Positions 24,443-35,799 of a stretch of DNA of 64,000 nt are shown here, piece by piece. The stretch lies in assembly GCF_041146395.1 (NCBI RefSeq), contig NC_090990.1, positions 41,240,001 through 41,304,000 of the forward strand, in the 5' to 3' direction. Below the pieces are notes generated by a model. It saw only the letters and a list, made by a program, of their open reading frames with translations. It did not search any database and had not been told where the DNA came from. The number at the start of each line of letters is the position of its first letter. The stretch's first letter is position 1. This stretch comes from Eulemur rufifrons (taxonomy: Eukaryota; Chordata; Mammalia; Primates; Lemuridae). Both the position numbers and the translations under genes were made by a program.

Positions 24443-25620
24443 CTCAAGCACCTAAAACTACCTTGATATTACCCACATTCATTCTTGAAAAGTGTTGGCT
24501 TAGCAAAGGCCAGGCCCTGCCAAGCCTGCTCCTACAGTGGCAGGGGTTGTGGAAGGAGCCCTGGGTTCAGGGAAAGTCTGGCCAGGAGCAAAGCAAAGCC
24601 TGGAGTTTCCAAATCTCGTCCCTCCATTCCAATCTCCACATGACGTATTCTTTTACTTCCTTACCTCCCTAAATAGTGTCCAGGTTTCTAGAAGTCCTGG
24701 TGGATCACTGGAACAATGGATGGGGCAGAACACGCATGATATAGAGCTCTTGCTGTGTGAGTGGGTGGTCCCTGGCAGGGTTGTTTTTGGCCAAGTAGCG
24801 GCTGGGTATTTTCAGTTACAGTTGCATATTGTTGCCTGCAACTCCTTGGCAGTATTTCAACCTAATGCATTAAAATATAATTGCCTTTATTAAGAGAAAG
24901 AACAGACATGCACTAACACAGGGTTTTGCAAAGTTAGGGGCAGCTAACTAATGAAATAAGTTTGTAAGATCAAGGCATGGAACTGTTTTTATTGGCATTT
25001 CCAGAATTTCTTTTCTTCTGGGTATCTGAAGAGAATGTCCATCTAGCTACCAAGTTTTCTCTGGGGTGACTGCCAGATTTTTGGACCAAAAGCTTTAAAG
25101 TTTTAGAAGTCAATAAGATAATTAGAAGAGGGTGTTTTCTCTCTTCCCTCACAGCTCTCGCCCAACGGTCCTGGCTACTCTGAGCTGCAGATTTACGTAT
25201 GTAAATTATCTGCTGGTATTTGCAATCTGGAGGTCTACCATGAAACTCGGTTTCATGCAAACAAAATTCATCCTCTCTCACTCCTCAGATCCCACATCTC
25301 TTTTCCTTCTATATTCTCAATTTATGTTATTACCATTGTCCACCCATGCATGCCAATTGGAATTCTCGTCATCATCCTTGACTCTACCCTTTCCGTGACA
25401 TTCCAAATGCAATTAGTCACTATTTTTCTGATTTGACTTTCAAAATAGTTTGAGTCTGCTATCTCACTATCTTAATAGAGGTGCGTAATGCTGAATCATT
25501 ATAATAGCTTCTTAGTCTCCTGATTGAGCAATTAAAATCTCCTCCCCAGTTATTCACTTTGTTTCTGGAGGATCACTTTGGTAGCAAAGTGAATGACGAT
25601 ACTTCGTTAAAAATCTTTGA
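24443..25620. other. No feature recognised
   Basis: Several overlapping short ORFs occur (the longest is 118 codons, 24537-24893, plus strand), but none shows a domain, repeat or splice context. Confidence 0.4.
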
Positions 25621-25626
25621 ATTTGA

Positions 25627-26003
25627 TGCTTGCTATAAATTTTTGTGTCCCCTACCTCTCCTCCCCCAATTCATGTTGAAATCCTGATACTCAATGTGAG
25701 GGTATTAGGAGGTGGGCCTTTGGCAGGTGCTTAGGTCATGAGGGTTGGGGCCCTTATGTGTAGGATTGGGGCCCTTATGTGTAGGAGTAGTGCCCTTTAA
25801 AAAGAGACTTCAGAGAGGTCCCTTGCTCCTGCTACTATGTGAAGGCACAGCAAGACGGCAGCATCTCATCTATTAACCAGGAAGTGAGCCCTCAGACACG
25901 AGTCTGCTAGCACCTTGATCTTGGACTTCTCAGCTTCCAGAACTGTGAGAAGTTTATAAGTCACCCAGTCATTCTCTTATAGCAGTCTGAATAGGCTAAG
26001 ACT
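25627..26003 (+). mobile_element. MLT1-type (ERVL-MaLR) solo LTR
   Basis: Contains the MLT1 order: 'tttttgtgtcccc', 'tattaggaggtgggcc', 'taggtcatgagggttgg', 'actatgtgaaggcacagc', 'accttgatcttggacttc', 'cagaactgtgagaag' and 'taggctaagac'. It also carries an exact 21-bp tandem duplication starting 'ttggggcccttatg', at 25745-25765 and 25766-25786. Confidence 0.85.
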
Positions 26004-26499
26004 CTTTAGAAGGACATTTGAGGCCCTCTGATCATTAGCTTTTTTTTTTTTGTTTAATATTAGTGTGTAGAAGGATATAAAAACTTATAAAAGAAAAAGC
26101 CAGAGTTCTGAGAACTATGCTTTATCTCACGTCACATAGTTGTTTAGCTCATGTCCAAGCAAATAAAGGATATGCAGTGAAAGTTACGTTCCTCCCGTGA
26201 ATATGAGCCTTCCTTTCTTTTCCAGTCCTCACATTCTGTCCCAGGAGGAGCTACCTACAGTATTGGGATGTTTGACCATTATATAACAGTGTCCAGTTGA
26301 GGCAAGATAGATCAGAGCATACTTTTTGAAGGTGGGAGAATAGGGCTAAAGGGTACAGTTTTTTTCCCCCTGCAGGGAATAAAAATCCCTATTGTCAAAC
26401 ACCGTTATCTTCTGTGCTGTCTCGAGCCAGCCTGCGGGCTATCTGTGGCAGTGGCAGTTGAGCCTCATCAGCTCTCATCCAGATTTTTCTCACGGGCCT

Positions 26500-26970
26500 T
26501 CCAGTAGCATAAAGTGAAGACCAAATGTGCACCCCCGCTCTGGATCTCCCTTTCAAAATCCCACAACACCCTGCCTGCTGATTTTTGCTAGTGCTCATAT
26601 GCTGTTCATACCTATTCTTAAAGAGACGTTTCTCATCCCAACACTTGATTTTGTGGACACGAGCTGCATGATACACTGCCATTCTTTGCCTTTCCTCCTA
26701 CTGTTCCCTCAGCTCTAGATACCCTGCCTCCACCACAGAAATCGCACAAGCCTCGGTTCAAAGTCACCACAGCTGATCTCACAGCCAGAATTCATTGCTG
26801 CTTCCTTTGGTTTGCACTGCATTTGACATGATCCTCTACTTAGCATTAGCTCACTGTATCTAGTATTGTAACCATGCCAATAGATCGAGCCTGGGGACTG
26901 ACTTTTCTATCTCTGCACCCCAGAGGGCTGAGCACAATGGTGACTTATTGAATGGATAAACGCCAGGTCT
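26500..26970 (+). mobile_element. L2 LINE 3'-region fragment
   Basis: A C/T-rich sense segment ends near 'ccccagagggctgagcacaa' and 'gacttattgaatggat', resembling the L2 terminus (ccccagcgcctagcacag ... gttgaatgaatga). Diverged; left end uncertain. Confidence 0.5.
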
Positions 26971-26979
26971 AGTTGGTGC

Positions 26980-29200
26980 AGGAGTCCCTTCTATGCTATT
27001 TTCCTGGATTTGTGAGCCTTCCTATGGAAGGAAATTTAAATATGTCCTGGTCTATTAATTCAAAGGGACTGAATGGAAAGATGTCATTTCTGGTCTCTCA
27101 GAATTGGCAGATATGCCCGTTATCAGCAATGCCTTCTTGAACAAGGCTTATTCTTGCAGTATAAAATTGAACCTTCAGGGCCACAGAACTAATTTTCAGT
27201 AGGCTGTATTGTTCACAGAATGGGCCAGAAGCTTTCCTTATGTCTTCATAGGTAAAGTGACACATAAGTTATTACCAAACTGGGACACTTTTCTGTACTT
27301 GAAATAAAACATACTCCATACTTTTCTGAAATATTGACTAACATTTTTCACCTATGAATAATTGTATTTACAAGTTTTCAGAAATAAAACTTCTTACAAT
27401 GAGGGCCATCTCTAATTGAAAACCTCATATGCTAATGTGAACACTGGAAAGTAACAAAGTAATTGTACATGTCCACATGCTTTAATCAATTTCTTCATGG
27501 TATTCCTCTAAAGGACTTTTAGTATAGTCTTATTTTAACTTTCTTCATACAGTCACTTGATGTCTTCTTAAAGTTGTATTTTTGGCTTAATAAATTCAAC
27601 TTAACTTTTAAGACTACATTTTAATTGATAAAATTACTTATACATACTGTAGTATCCGGGTAAGCTCAGAGGACCTTCTACTGAATGAGTATATTTACAG
27701 TTTGTGTATTAAAATGTGTGTAGCCCAAGTGTTTTCATGGATACTACATTTTACCCCATTTAGAAAATCTTTGACAGACTTTTAGGAGATAAAACCTATC
27801 CAATAGATTGTCTTTGATTATTTCACCAAAATGTTTACCACATTTAGATGTTTCAAAATTGTAGGTATTCAATTTTAGCAGAGTATACATTTATTCAATT
27901 AGAAATAGTAGCTTCAAAAAACACTTTCCAAGATACTCCAAAAGTGTAATTACACAATTTTAAAGTTAAAGATTGCAGACTGAGCTCATTGTCTAACTTA
28001 TTCAGTTTCTCCCTTGCTTAGAGATAAATTTCAACACCTTCCTGTTTGTAAGCTTTACTTTCCATCATTGCAATTCACTGAAAGTTTTAAATGCTGATTT
28101 CAATGCTTTTTCTTCAAATGATTATATGAAAAGTTATAGATTAAACAAAATACAATCAAAATAAGTACTCATTTACAAGTGAACACAGGTTGATTTACCT
28201 ACCAGTTCTTCCAGGTTCAAACACTTCCAAAATCCAATTAATAACTTATACACAATTGATGATTTTGGTGACTGTAGATTCTATTTCAATTGTAGGCTAT
28301 GACAATGAGTTAGTATACAAGTGTGGATTATGTGTGTACCACAACCGAGGACATTTGTACACTTTCACAGATTTCTTTGTAGTACAAATATTGTTTTTAC
28401 CACAATGGAGTATTCTACCAAAATTTTTATTCATATGACCACAATACTTTTATCTTCAATAATTTTCTGCCTATAAAAGGACAATGTTAGATATTTCACT
28501 TTTGTCAGAATGAACTTCCAAAAAGTTCGATTCTATGAATTTGATGAAAAATGCCCATTATCGAAATTATTCATTTCTATTTGTATCATATCACACTGAC
28601 ATAAAACTTGCATCATTTGACTATTCACAAAATTTTTCTTCTGCTAATGAAGCCAATATGTTAACAGTTTTCACTTCACTCTTCTACAAGAAAACCTTGA
28701 GTCAAATATGAGCGAGATGACCCCAAGAGACATTTGGTCTAAATGAAAAGACATGTTTCACAGAATGGTCTGCACTTTCGACAGCTGCCCATGTCAACTT
28801 CAGGCAGAGGTTGTTCAATATCTTCTGAAGAGCCTGAATTTTGAAATGATTATAATTCTTTTGCAAATTTGTACGTTCTGGTGTTCATTTGATCAATGAT
28901 ATCATTATGGCCCCTATGGTAGAAAAGAAATGTCGCCAAGTGTTTTGTGAAAATTATACATTCATCAACTTTTGAGAAATAGAAATTTAATACATAGTTT
29001 TTCCTTAAACATGCATTTTTATTGCTGAAGTGTTTATCACAAAATAAAAATGACAAAACCACTGTAACAAGTGTGCTTGAACTGCTGTATACACAATCTA
29101 CCTCAGCTTCTTTTTTCCCCTGCATTCGTTACATTTACTTCATCTGCAATTCCACAAGTTACATGTTGGCCCCACTGACTGGCAGCCTGAGGCTCTGTTC
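26980..29200. other. Repeat-poor AT-rich block, unexplained
   Basis: About 2.2 kb of AT-rich DNA with no recognisable repeat. On the minus strand a 91-codon ORF (28850-29125) runs into a stop, followed in frame by a cysteine-bearing run 'VDMGSCRKCRPFCETCLF'. This may be chance or a decayed retrocopy. Several minus-strand 'tgtggta' words recur (about 27.84, 28.34, 28.40 and 28.44 kb), but not at zinc-finger spacing. Confidence 0.35.
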
Positions 29201-30305
29201 ATTTCGAGGCCCAAGGCAAGGGCCGTAGCACAACTAACTTGTACATTCAGCAGCTAGTGGGGGAAGCAGGATGAATTCCTTCTGCTCCCACAACCTAAGA
29301 CCAAAAGGTGTTAGCTGTTCCTATCCAATCATATCTGAGTATACCTGTTTTTAATCAGTGAGTACCCAGAAAACCGTTCTTGGGAGAGAATGTTTTGTTT
29401 ACCTTGCACCTGAAAAACATCAGAGGAAAAAGTTAATCATACGGGCTATTGTGATTATCTTTATTTCACCATGTGTTAATGTGAGAACTTCTCATACATA
29501 CTTGACAAAACCATGGTGGAAGCTTGATGTACAAAGTGGTTTTCTATCAGAATCCATCCTAGGGCATTTTAATGAAACTACTACTATTAACTTTTAAAAA
29601 TGAAAAGTCCAGGATAAGTCCTAAACCTGGTGGGATGCCGGGACAACAGGCATATACCAGAATTTGCTCAGGCAAACTAAGATAATACTTTTCCTAGAAA
29701 TCTAAAGACTTCGATGTTATGCTTCTCTCAAATAAAAGGGTTGTTTTTCAGAAACTATTTTATTAAAATTCTGATGATTTCCCATATATCATTTAGTTTC
29801 TAATTTGTCTTTTCTATTTCCTTTTATCCCCAGTAGAAATTAAATAATAATAAAAGCTACCAGTTTCAGCAAAGAATGGGAGGGAAATTGCTCAATCTGA
29901 TCAAAGGTATCTATGAAAAACCTAGAGTTATACTTAGTGATCAAATATTGAACACCTTCCCCATAAGATCCTAGGTAAGGATGTCACTCTCATAAGTTAT
30001 ATTCATTATTATACTGGAGTCCCTAGCCATTGCAATAAGGCAAGAAAAATAAATGTTAGCAAATAAGAAAACTATCTCTATTTGTAGCTGACATTTATGT
30101 AGAAAATCCAATTTCCTATTATCTGAAAGCTCTGCATTTATGAGACATGTAATACTTTGTTTCAAACATGGCTATTGACTCTTATGCTTATGGATTCACC
30201 TAGGACATTACTAGGAGACCCCAGAGGAAGGATTGAGAGTTAGGGTTTGGGTGGTCAGTCTCCCTCCTAAAACCTTAATCAAATATAGTTGCTCAGTTTC
30301 TTGTT
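29200..30305. other. No feature recognised
   Basis: AT-rich DNA with short ORFs only. No repeat assigned. Confidence 0.4.
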
Positions 30306-30309
30306 TATA

Positions 30310-30480
30310 AAGTACACTTATATCCATGATTTCATATGAACTTCATAATCCTCTGAAGTAAGCAGGGAAGGTATCATTCTCATACTACAGGTAAGGCAGC
30401 AAGGTTCAAAGTGAAATAATTTGCTTATTTTGGTGCAGCTAATAAGTTTTTGGGAGTGCTTACTTTGGACTAGAGGGGGA
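30310..30480 (-). mobile_element. MIR SINE fragment, antisense
   Basis: 'acttcataatcctctgaag' followed by 'tctcatactacaggtaaggc' matches the antisense MIR core (cctcacaacaaccctatgagg ... ttttacagatgagg) with wear. Confidence 0.55.
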
Positions 30481-31139
30481 TCATCATGTAATTGTAGAAA
30501 GGAGACCTGAGATAGACCTTATTTGTATACTCTTTCCAAGCTAAATTACTCAATGGGTACTTATGTCTCATCTAGCTTGGTTCTCTTTTTTTTTTTTTTT
30601 TCTATTGTCCAAGTTGGAGCATCTGGTGGGAAATAGAATCTAGACTAAGGTTCTTAGAATTGAGGGAAAATTTCAACTTGAAATTACTCAGTTAAAACCC
30701 TAAACCTGGAAAACAAACCAGCTTGGTATATTCTGACCTGTTAGAGAGATATTTCCATGTTTTGCCTATTTGCATCAAAGAATAAAAACACATGTCCCTT
30801 GGGAATATTAATTCCGAGTCATAGTTCTGAGGGAAAGATCTGGAAAGGGATGCAAGAATTCTGGGCTTAAATTTTAAATGTACTATACCATGTAGTATGA
30901 ACTTATGCATGTTTATTCTACTCTCTGCATTGCCAGTTCCTCACCTATCGTAGCTGTAAGGCCCTTCTAGTTATAGTACAAAATTTTAAAATGGGTTTCC
31001 CTTTAGGTAATTTTTTTTTTTTAAGAGGCTAACAACCATCAGCCCATTCTAACGCAGTTAGACTTTTTGTCACAAGAAATTCAAGGATGACAAACCATGG
31101 TTATGTAATCTAACCTATTAAATAGAAGCATTGGACCAA

Positions 31140-31299
31140 GAGAGATCTGGGTTCTTCATAGCAGTGTGACTTTGTACAAGTTCTCCTTTTTGGGTTTAAG
31201 TTTTCCTAATTATAAAATAGTTTGTTTCTCCATTATAGATTAAGATTAGAACCAATGCAAATAAAATACCTGGAACATAGGATGTTCTTAAAAGGTGGC
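31140..31299 (+). mobile_element. MIR SINE fragment, sense
   Basis: 'gatctgggttcttcatagcag', 'tgtgactttgtacaag', 'aattataaaatagtttg' and 'acctggaacataggatg' follow the sense MIR order. The MLT1 LTR begins directly after it. Confidence 0.6.
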
Positions 31300-31671
31300 T
31301 GTTATGGATTGAATGTTTGTGTCCTCTCAAAGTTTCTATATTGAAGCTCTAACCTCCAATGTGATGATATTTGGAGGTAAGACCTTTGGGAGGTAACTAG
31401 GTTTAGATGAGCTCATGAGGGTAGGGTCCCCATGATGGGATTTAGTGACGTTTTAAGAAGAAGAGACCAGAGCTCACTCTGTCTCTGCTATGTGAGGGTA
31501 CATTGAGAAGGCTGCTATCTGCCAGGCAGGAAGAGAGTCCTCACCAGGAAATTAACCTGCCAGCACTTTGATCTTAGACTTCTAAGCCTCCAGGACTGTG
31601 AGGAATAATGCCTGTTGTTTAAGCCACCCAGTCAATGGAATTTGTTATAGCAGCCTGAGTAGACTAAGACA
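31300..31671 (+). mobile_element. MLT1-type (ERVL-MaLR) solo LTR, near complete
   Basis: Begins 'tgttatggattgaatgtttg' and ends 'gtagactaagaca', with every MLT1 block between. The 5-bp flanks gtggc (31295-31299) and gtggt (31672-31676) match at 4 of 5 positions, the expected ERVL duplication length. It is the best-preserved MLT1 in the window and inserted into or beside a MIR. Confidence 0.9.
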
Positions 31672-31679
31672 GTGGTTAT

Positions 31680-32775
31680 TGCAAACCGTATGAGAAAACA
31701 GAAAGAAAGATCACCTGGCAAACTGAATCAGAGCCATGCCTAAAACTTAACCTGCTTGACCCACAAACCTCAGGTTCAACCTGCCAGGCTCCAACATATT
31801 TCACCCAGTGGTGGGCCTGAAAGGCAGCTCTTTCTGTCACTGGAGGTGTCTAGGAAAAGACAAACCATCTCTATGGGCAGCCATTTTTTCCTTCCACAAA
31901 GTGGAAAATTTAAACCCTTTCGGCAGACAGCCTGCCTGCACACTCTCAGGAGACACAAAGATCCTGGCAAGCTTTGTGCTCCCAAATCACCCTTCTCCAA
32001 TTACACTCCCCCAGGTTCCTCGATTAGCAGGCCCCAGCAGTTTCTCTCCCTGAGCCAGTCTGGGGTTGGGGCCTAATGCATCACAGGTGGGTCCTGGCTC
32101 CAAACTCATTCCAGATGGCCTCACAGTCTAAGCTTCCTAGCAACCCATTATATTTTGGCTACCCTAGGATCATTAATGATGCTGAAGGACTGTGATTTCT
32201 GAGGATGGCAAAGAGATACTTTGAAATGAGGACCTTTGAGAGACCTTGTATGTTGGAGCACCCACCATAATATATGCATTCATAGGGAGCAAGCATATGC
32301 TGACCTTGACTCTCAAAGGTCACTGTGAGGGGCCCACCAATTTGACATTGTGAATGGTCTACTTGGGTCACAGCAAGTATAAAGGGATCATCTGTGCTCT
32401 TACAGAAAATAGCTCTATTGCCGCTGGGCTCTAGAGGGAGTAAGGATATATCTTTGAACCCTGGTAATTGCTGTACCAGTTATTCCTTGGGAGGAGGGGG
32501 CCATGCTGGGGCAATTGTTCAGGGGCACAGGGTGAACCTCATGGTTTTTAACCCTTTTACAGCCAGATTCCATCAGGAAGAGCAACATTTTGTTAACTAC
32601 CTCTTGTGAAATAAATTTCTTTTGTAGCAAAAAGAATTTTCAACTCCCTTTCTAGCTGAGAAATTTCCCAAAGGCAGATACTGAAGATGAGCAAATATCA
32701 GATTATTCAAGGGACTTTTAAATTATATACCTTTGCAAAAAAAATAAAAAGCACATTTGGAATTATCCATGTTTT
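31680..32775. other. No gene or clear repeat recognised
   Basis: A plus-strand ORF of 106 codons (31756-32076) is overlapped by a 74-codon antisense ORF. Neither has a recognisable domain. Confidence 0.4.
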
Positions 32776-32777
32776 GG

Positions 32778-33002
32778 GATTTTTATTTATTTCAGGATAT
32801 TATGTGGGTACAAACATTTTGGTTACATTTTATGACTTTGCCTCACCCGAGCAAGGATTAGAGGCATGCCCTTCCCCTCTACAATACTCACCACGTCCGT
32901 TAGTTGCGAGCTCCCTCCCTCCAACCCCCTAATCCCTGGAGAATATTACTACTGTGTGAGCACCATAGTGTTGATTAGTTAGTGCCAATTTGATGGCGAA
33001 TA
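32778..33002 (-). mobile_element. Strepsirrhine-type L1 3' end, 5'-truncated, antisense
   Basis: The complement of this segment matches 50475-50707, sharing for example 'gaggggaagggcatgcc', 'aaccaaaatgtttgtac' and 'caccaaattggcactaac'-like words. T-rich sequence at the left is the complement of the A tail. It is only about 225 bp, a severely 5'-truncated L1 of the same subfamily as the 48.5-50.7 kb copy. Confidence 0.85.
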
Positions 33003-33059
33003 CAATGTGGAAGCCTATTCAAGAGCTGGGGTAAAAAAAAAAAAAAGTCTTAGGAAGAG

Positions 33060-33215
33060 TCAAGAGCATGGCATATTAAAGCCAGTCACCCTTGGATTTA
33101 ATTCTCAATCTCATCACTTGTAAGCTTGGAGTATTTGCTAGGGAAACTATTCATCTTTCTGATAGCCATTATCTGTGAAATTGGGATAATCCCAACATAA
33201 AGGGGTGTGGATGGG
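33060..33215 (+). mobile_element. MIR SINE fragment, sense
   Basis: 'cttggatttaattctcaatc', 'tcatcacttgtaagcttgg' and 'tctgtgaaattgggataat' follow the sense MIR order. Confidence 0.6.
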
Positions 33216-33234
33216 TTTTGTTCACTTCCTCGTT

Positions 33235-33480
33235 CCTGTATTTTTCACCCTTATGCATTTATTCATTCCCCGAGTGCCTGCTCTGTGCTAGGTACCTTGT
33301 TAAATACAAAAAAACCCAGTCTAGGAGACAAAAATGATGTTTAACTCAATTCAGCACTGTTGACCACCCACTGTATACCAGTTGCTGTACTAGACCAATA
33401 GGGCAGGGTGGTGTACAACACAACTGTCCTCATGGGGGTTGGGGTTTAGTAGATGTTAAACCAATTATACTAGAGTGATT
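33235..33480 (-). mobile_element. L2-like or related old repeat, antisense
   Basis: 'cccgagtgcctgctctgtgc' and a second block, 'cactgtataccagttgctg', resemble the antisense L2 terminus (gagcacctactatgtgccagg). The following 'ctgtcctcatgggggttgg' is also a common old-repeat phrase. Family uncertain. The next 600 bp show nothing further. Confidence 0.45.
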
Positions 33481-34114
33481 ATTGCTGCAAATCTAACTTT
33501 CTGGTACACTGGCACATGATTGGGCATAGTTGACTTTGCTTGACTGGCTCAATAAAGCCTTCCAAGGAGAAGACCATGGACCCGGGTTCTAAGGAGATGG
33601 CAGGAAGAAATTCATGTGGTCATTCTAGAAGAAATACACAACATAGGCAGACATTCCTAAAGTTCTCAAAAATACTGTATTACTATTTATAGAGTTTTCA
33701 AAAACATTGTATGACTGTCTTTATTTTTCTGTACGATTCATATGTTCACTGCCAGACATAGCAATTTTGAACACTCCATTTTAATCCTGAAAAACAACAA
33801 AATTATAAGCATAGTTGATATTGAAGTTTCTTCAGAACACTGGTAGAAACTGCTAGTTCATCTGTTTTTTTCCTTCTTCCTTATGAGCAAAACACTGACT
33901 TCCTTCTGGCTAAAAGACTGCATTTTTGGACCTCACTTGGTTGGCATTGGGAGGGTTATTTTTAAATTTCTTAACATGGGTTAAGAAACAAGGTCCTCTA
34001 GATTTGTTGCAGCAGAGTAATAAGGTTATAAACCATGTTATGTTGGACATAGACCTAAGTAAATATAACATGATTCTACCATAAGCCTAGGTCTGTAATA
34101 AGTGTATGTGTCAA

Positions 34115-34235
34115 TTCTTTACACGTATTACATTTTCACCACAAAGCAAGCTGCTTCCCGTTTCCACCATTCACTCACCCAAGGCCACACAGTCTATTAG
34201 TGACAGTACTAAGATTCAAACTTCGGTTCATGCCA
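34115..34235 (-). mobile_element. MIR SINE fragment, antisense
   Basis: 'cccaaggccacacagtctat' with 'taagattcaaacttcgg' matches the antisense MIR 3' part (cccaaggtcacacagctagt ... gattcgaaccc). Confidence 0.65.
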
Positions 34236-34959
34236 CTATAAACTGGAATTGGCAAGAGTAAAAATAGTGGGACTTGAGGCAGCATATGCAAAACACACAG
34301 CATGGACCTTTGAATATGGTTGGTACCGAATCACAGGCTTCCTTCACCATTTCCCCTTTACTTTCTGGTACACCGACTGCAGCAAGATCAGAACAAACTT
34401 GTTGGCAATCAGCTTGAGCCCTTTGTAGCATGTGTGTAGTATATGCACACGCATGGGTGAGGGAAAGCAGTCATTCCAACACCAGTAGATATCAAGAAGA
34501 TGCAGTGCAGACTTGTTTATTTGGACTGCAGCAGAGCATGTATTAGCATCTCATCACCTGGCCTGGAGAGTGGACCCGTTGATTGGGGCCTGGTTTCAAT
34601 ACCCATTATGAAATCCAGTTTGGCCCAGGGGCCAAGCATCTCTTTTTATCCATGTTTTTCTTTAGTTTCTGTAGCATAACCTCCCGGATGTCTGGGCTGC
34701 TGTACAATGTAAAAATCATGATCAAACAGAGGCCTGAGGGTCAGCTACTTAGGCAAGACTCAAACAAGCCACATATGTGTATGGTTCCCATACATACATG
34801 CACATTTGCAATCTAGTGTTGTTCTCAATCACAGCTTAAGGAAAAACTAGTAGCAGAAGAAACAGGAGTGAGTGTTGGGAAAACAAGTCGTTTGGCAGCT
34901 GCTGGAGACAGACCCTGCCTGACCACACGTCTACGTATGCCCACACCTGGAGATCCTGC

Positions 34960-35110
34960 TGTCACCTGCCTCCTAGTTTTGCTCCAGCAGCTGCCATTGC
35001 CTGCCTGCCGCCTCTGCCTGCCTGCCGCCTCCTTGCACTTATCCTTGAGGTCCCACTTTCCTGGAATGTCACCCATCTAACTCCTACACCTTTCAAGACT
35101 TGGTTGAAGC
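34960..35110 (+). mobile_element. Possible L2 fragment with a 'tgcctgcctgccgcct' duplication
   Basis: C-rich text ending 'cctttcaagacttggttgaag' resembles an L2 segment. The 16-bp phrase tgcctgcctgccgcct occurs twice in tandem around 34998-35032. Weak call. Confidence 0.35.
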
Positions 35111-35509
35111 TTGATCTCTAGCAGCAATTTAGACGTAGAGATCTAAGTCACAGACTCCCAGATAGAAGAGATGATATGTTTTATATTGTAATTTCAAAGA
35201 AAAATCTAAAATAAACAATAGGTATATTTAAGGATTTTATTTTAATGGAATGGAATGTTGTAATAACTGTTTCATAAGCATGTTTATAATATAAAGCAAA
35301 AACAAAATGAAGTATTTAATATTTTTAAAATAAAATTTTTATAAGCATACTAAAAAATCAAGTTAAGTTAATGTTAAACACCATTCCAATAAATTGGATA
35401 AAAATAAGAAAACTTATTCATGAGAACTTAAGTTAAATCTGCATTTTAAACAGAACATTAAAAACAGCAACTTCATATTGAACGAACAGGTAGGAGGTGG
35501 TGGTAATCT

Positions 35510-35785
35510 TTGATTTTAATGGTTCTTGTAATTTTGATGCAGACAAACCCAGATCAAAGCAAAGAGTTGGATGATTTGAAGATAAAGGAACTATTTTATA
35601 ATGAAAATCCCAGAAATGTTTCCTCAGGGAAAAAAGTTTCAATATTTGAAAAAATATTCAAACGGATAAGGGATTCTGTAAGTCCACAAATGAGAATTTC
35701 GGCAGAAGCTCTGCATGCAGGGAAGGCAAATTCGTATCCAGAGTTAAGTGTCTATTCCAGTAAGAGAATACTGCTTCTTTCATGA
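35510..35785 (+). CDS. Unrecognised exon-like ORF (91 codons)
   Basis: I do not recognise this product. The frame runs from an ATG at 35510 to a TGA at 35783-35785. A splice-acceptor-like site (ttttgatgcag) ends at 35542 and a consensus donor (gtaagt) starts at 35678. The interval 35543-35677 is exactly 135 nt (45 codons, phase 0-0), reads TNPDQSKELDDLKIKELF onwards, and is rich in charged and helix-forming residues. No transmembrane segment or known motif is visible past the hydrophobic MILMVLVILMQ, which would be intronic if the acceptor is real. It lies just outside an ERV-L fossil on the other strand. It may be a real exon, a pseudo-exon or a chance ORF. Confidence 0.25.
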   Translation: MILMVLVILMQTNPDQSKELDDLKIKELFYNENPRNVSSGKKVSIFEKIFKRIRDSVSPQMRISAEALHAGKANSYPELSVYSSKRILLLS

Positions 35786-35799
35786 TGAAAGTAGTTCAA

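Noticed and set aside
24537..24893. 118-codon plus-strand ORF
   Set aside because: Overlaps another plus-strand frame and has no domain; chance length in a 64-kb window.
27800..28450. Possible C2H2 zinc-finger pseudogene suggested by recurring minus-strand tgtggtaaa words (Cys-Gly-Lys)
   Set aside because: The spacing (about 40-60 bp locally) does not fit the 84-bp finger unit, and the paired Cys and His residues are missing.
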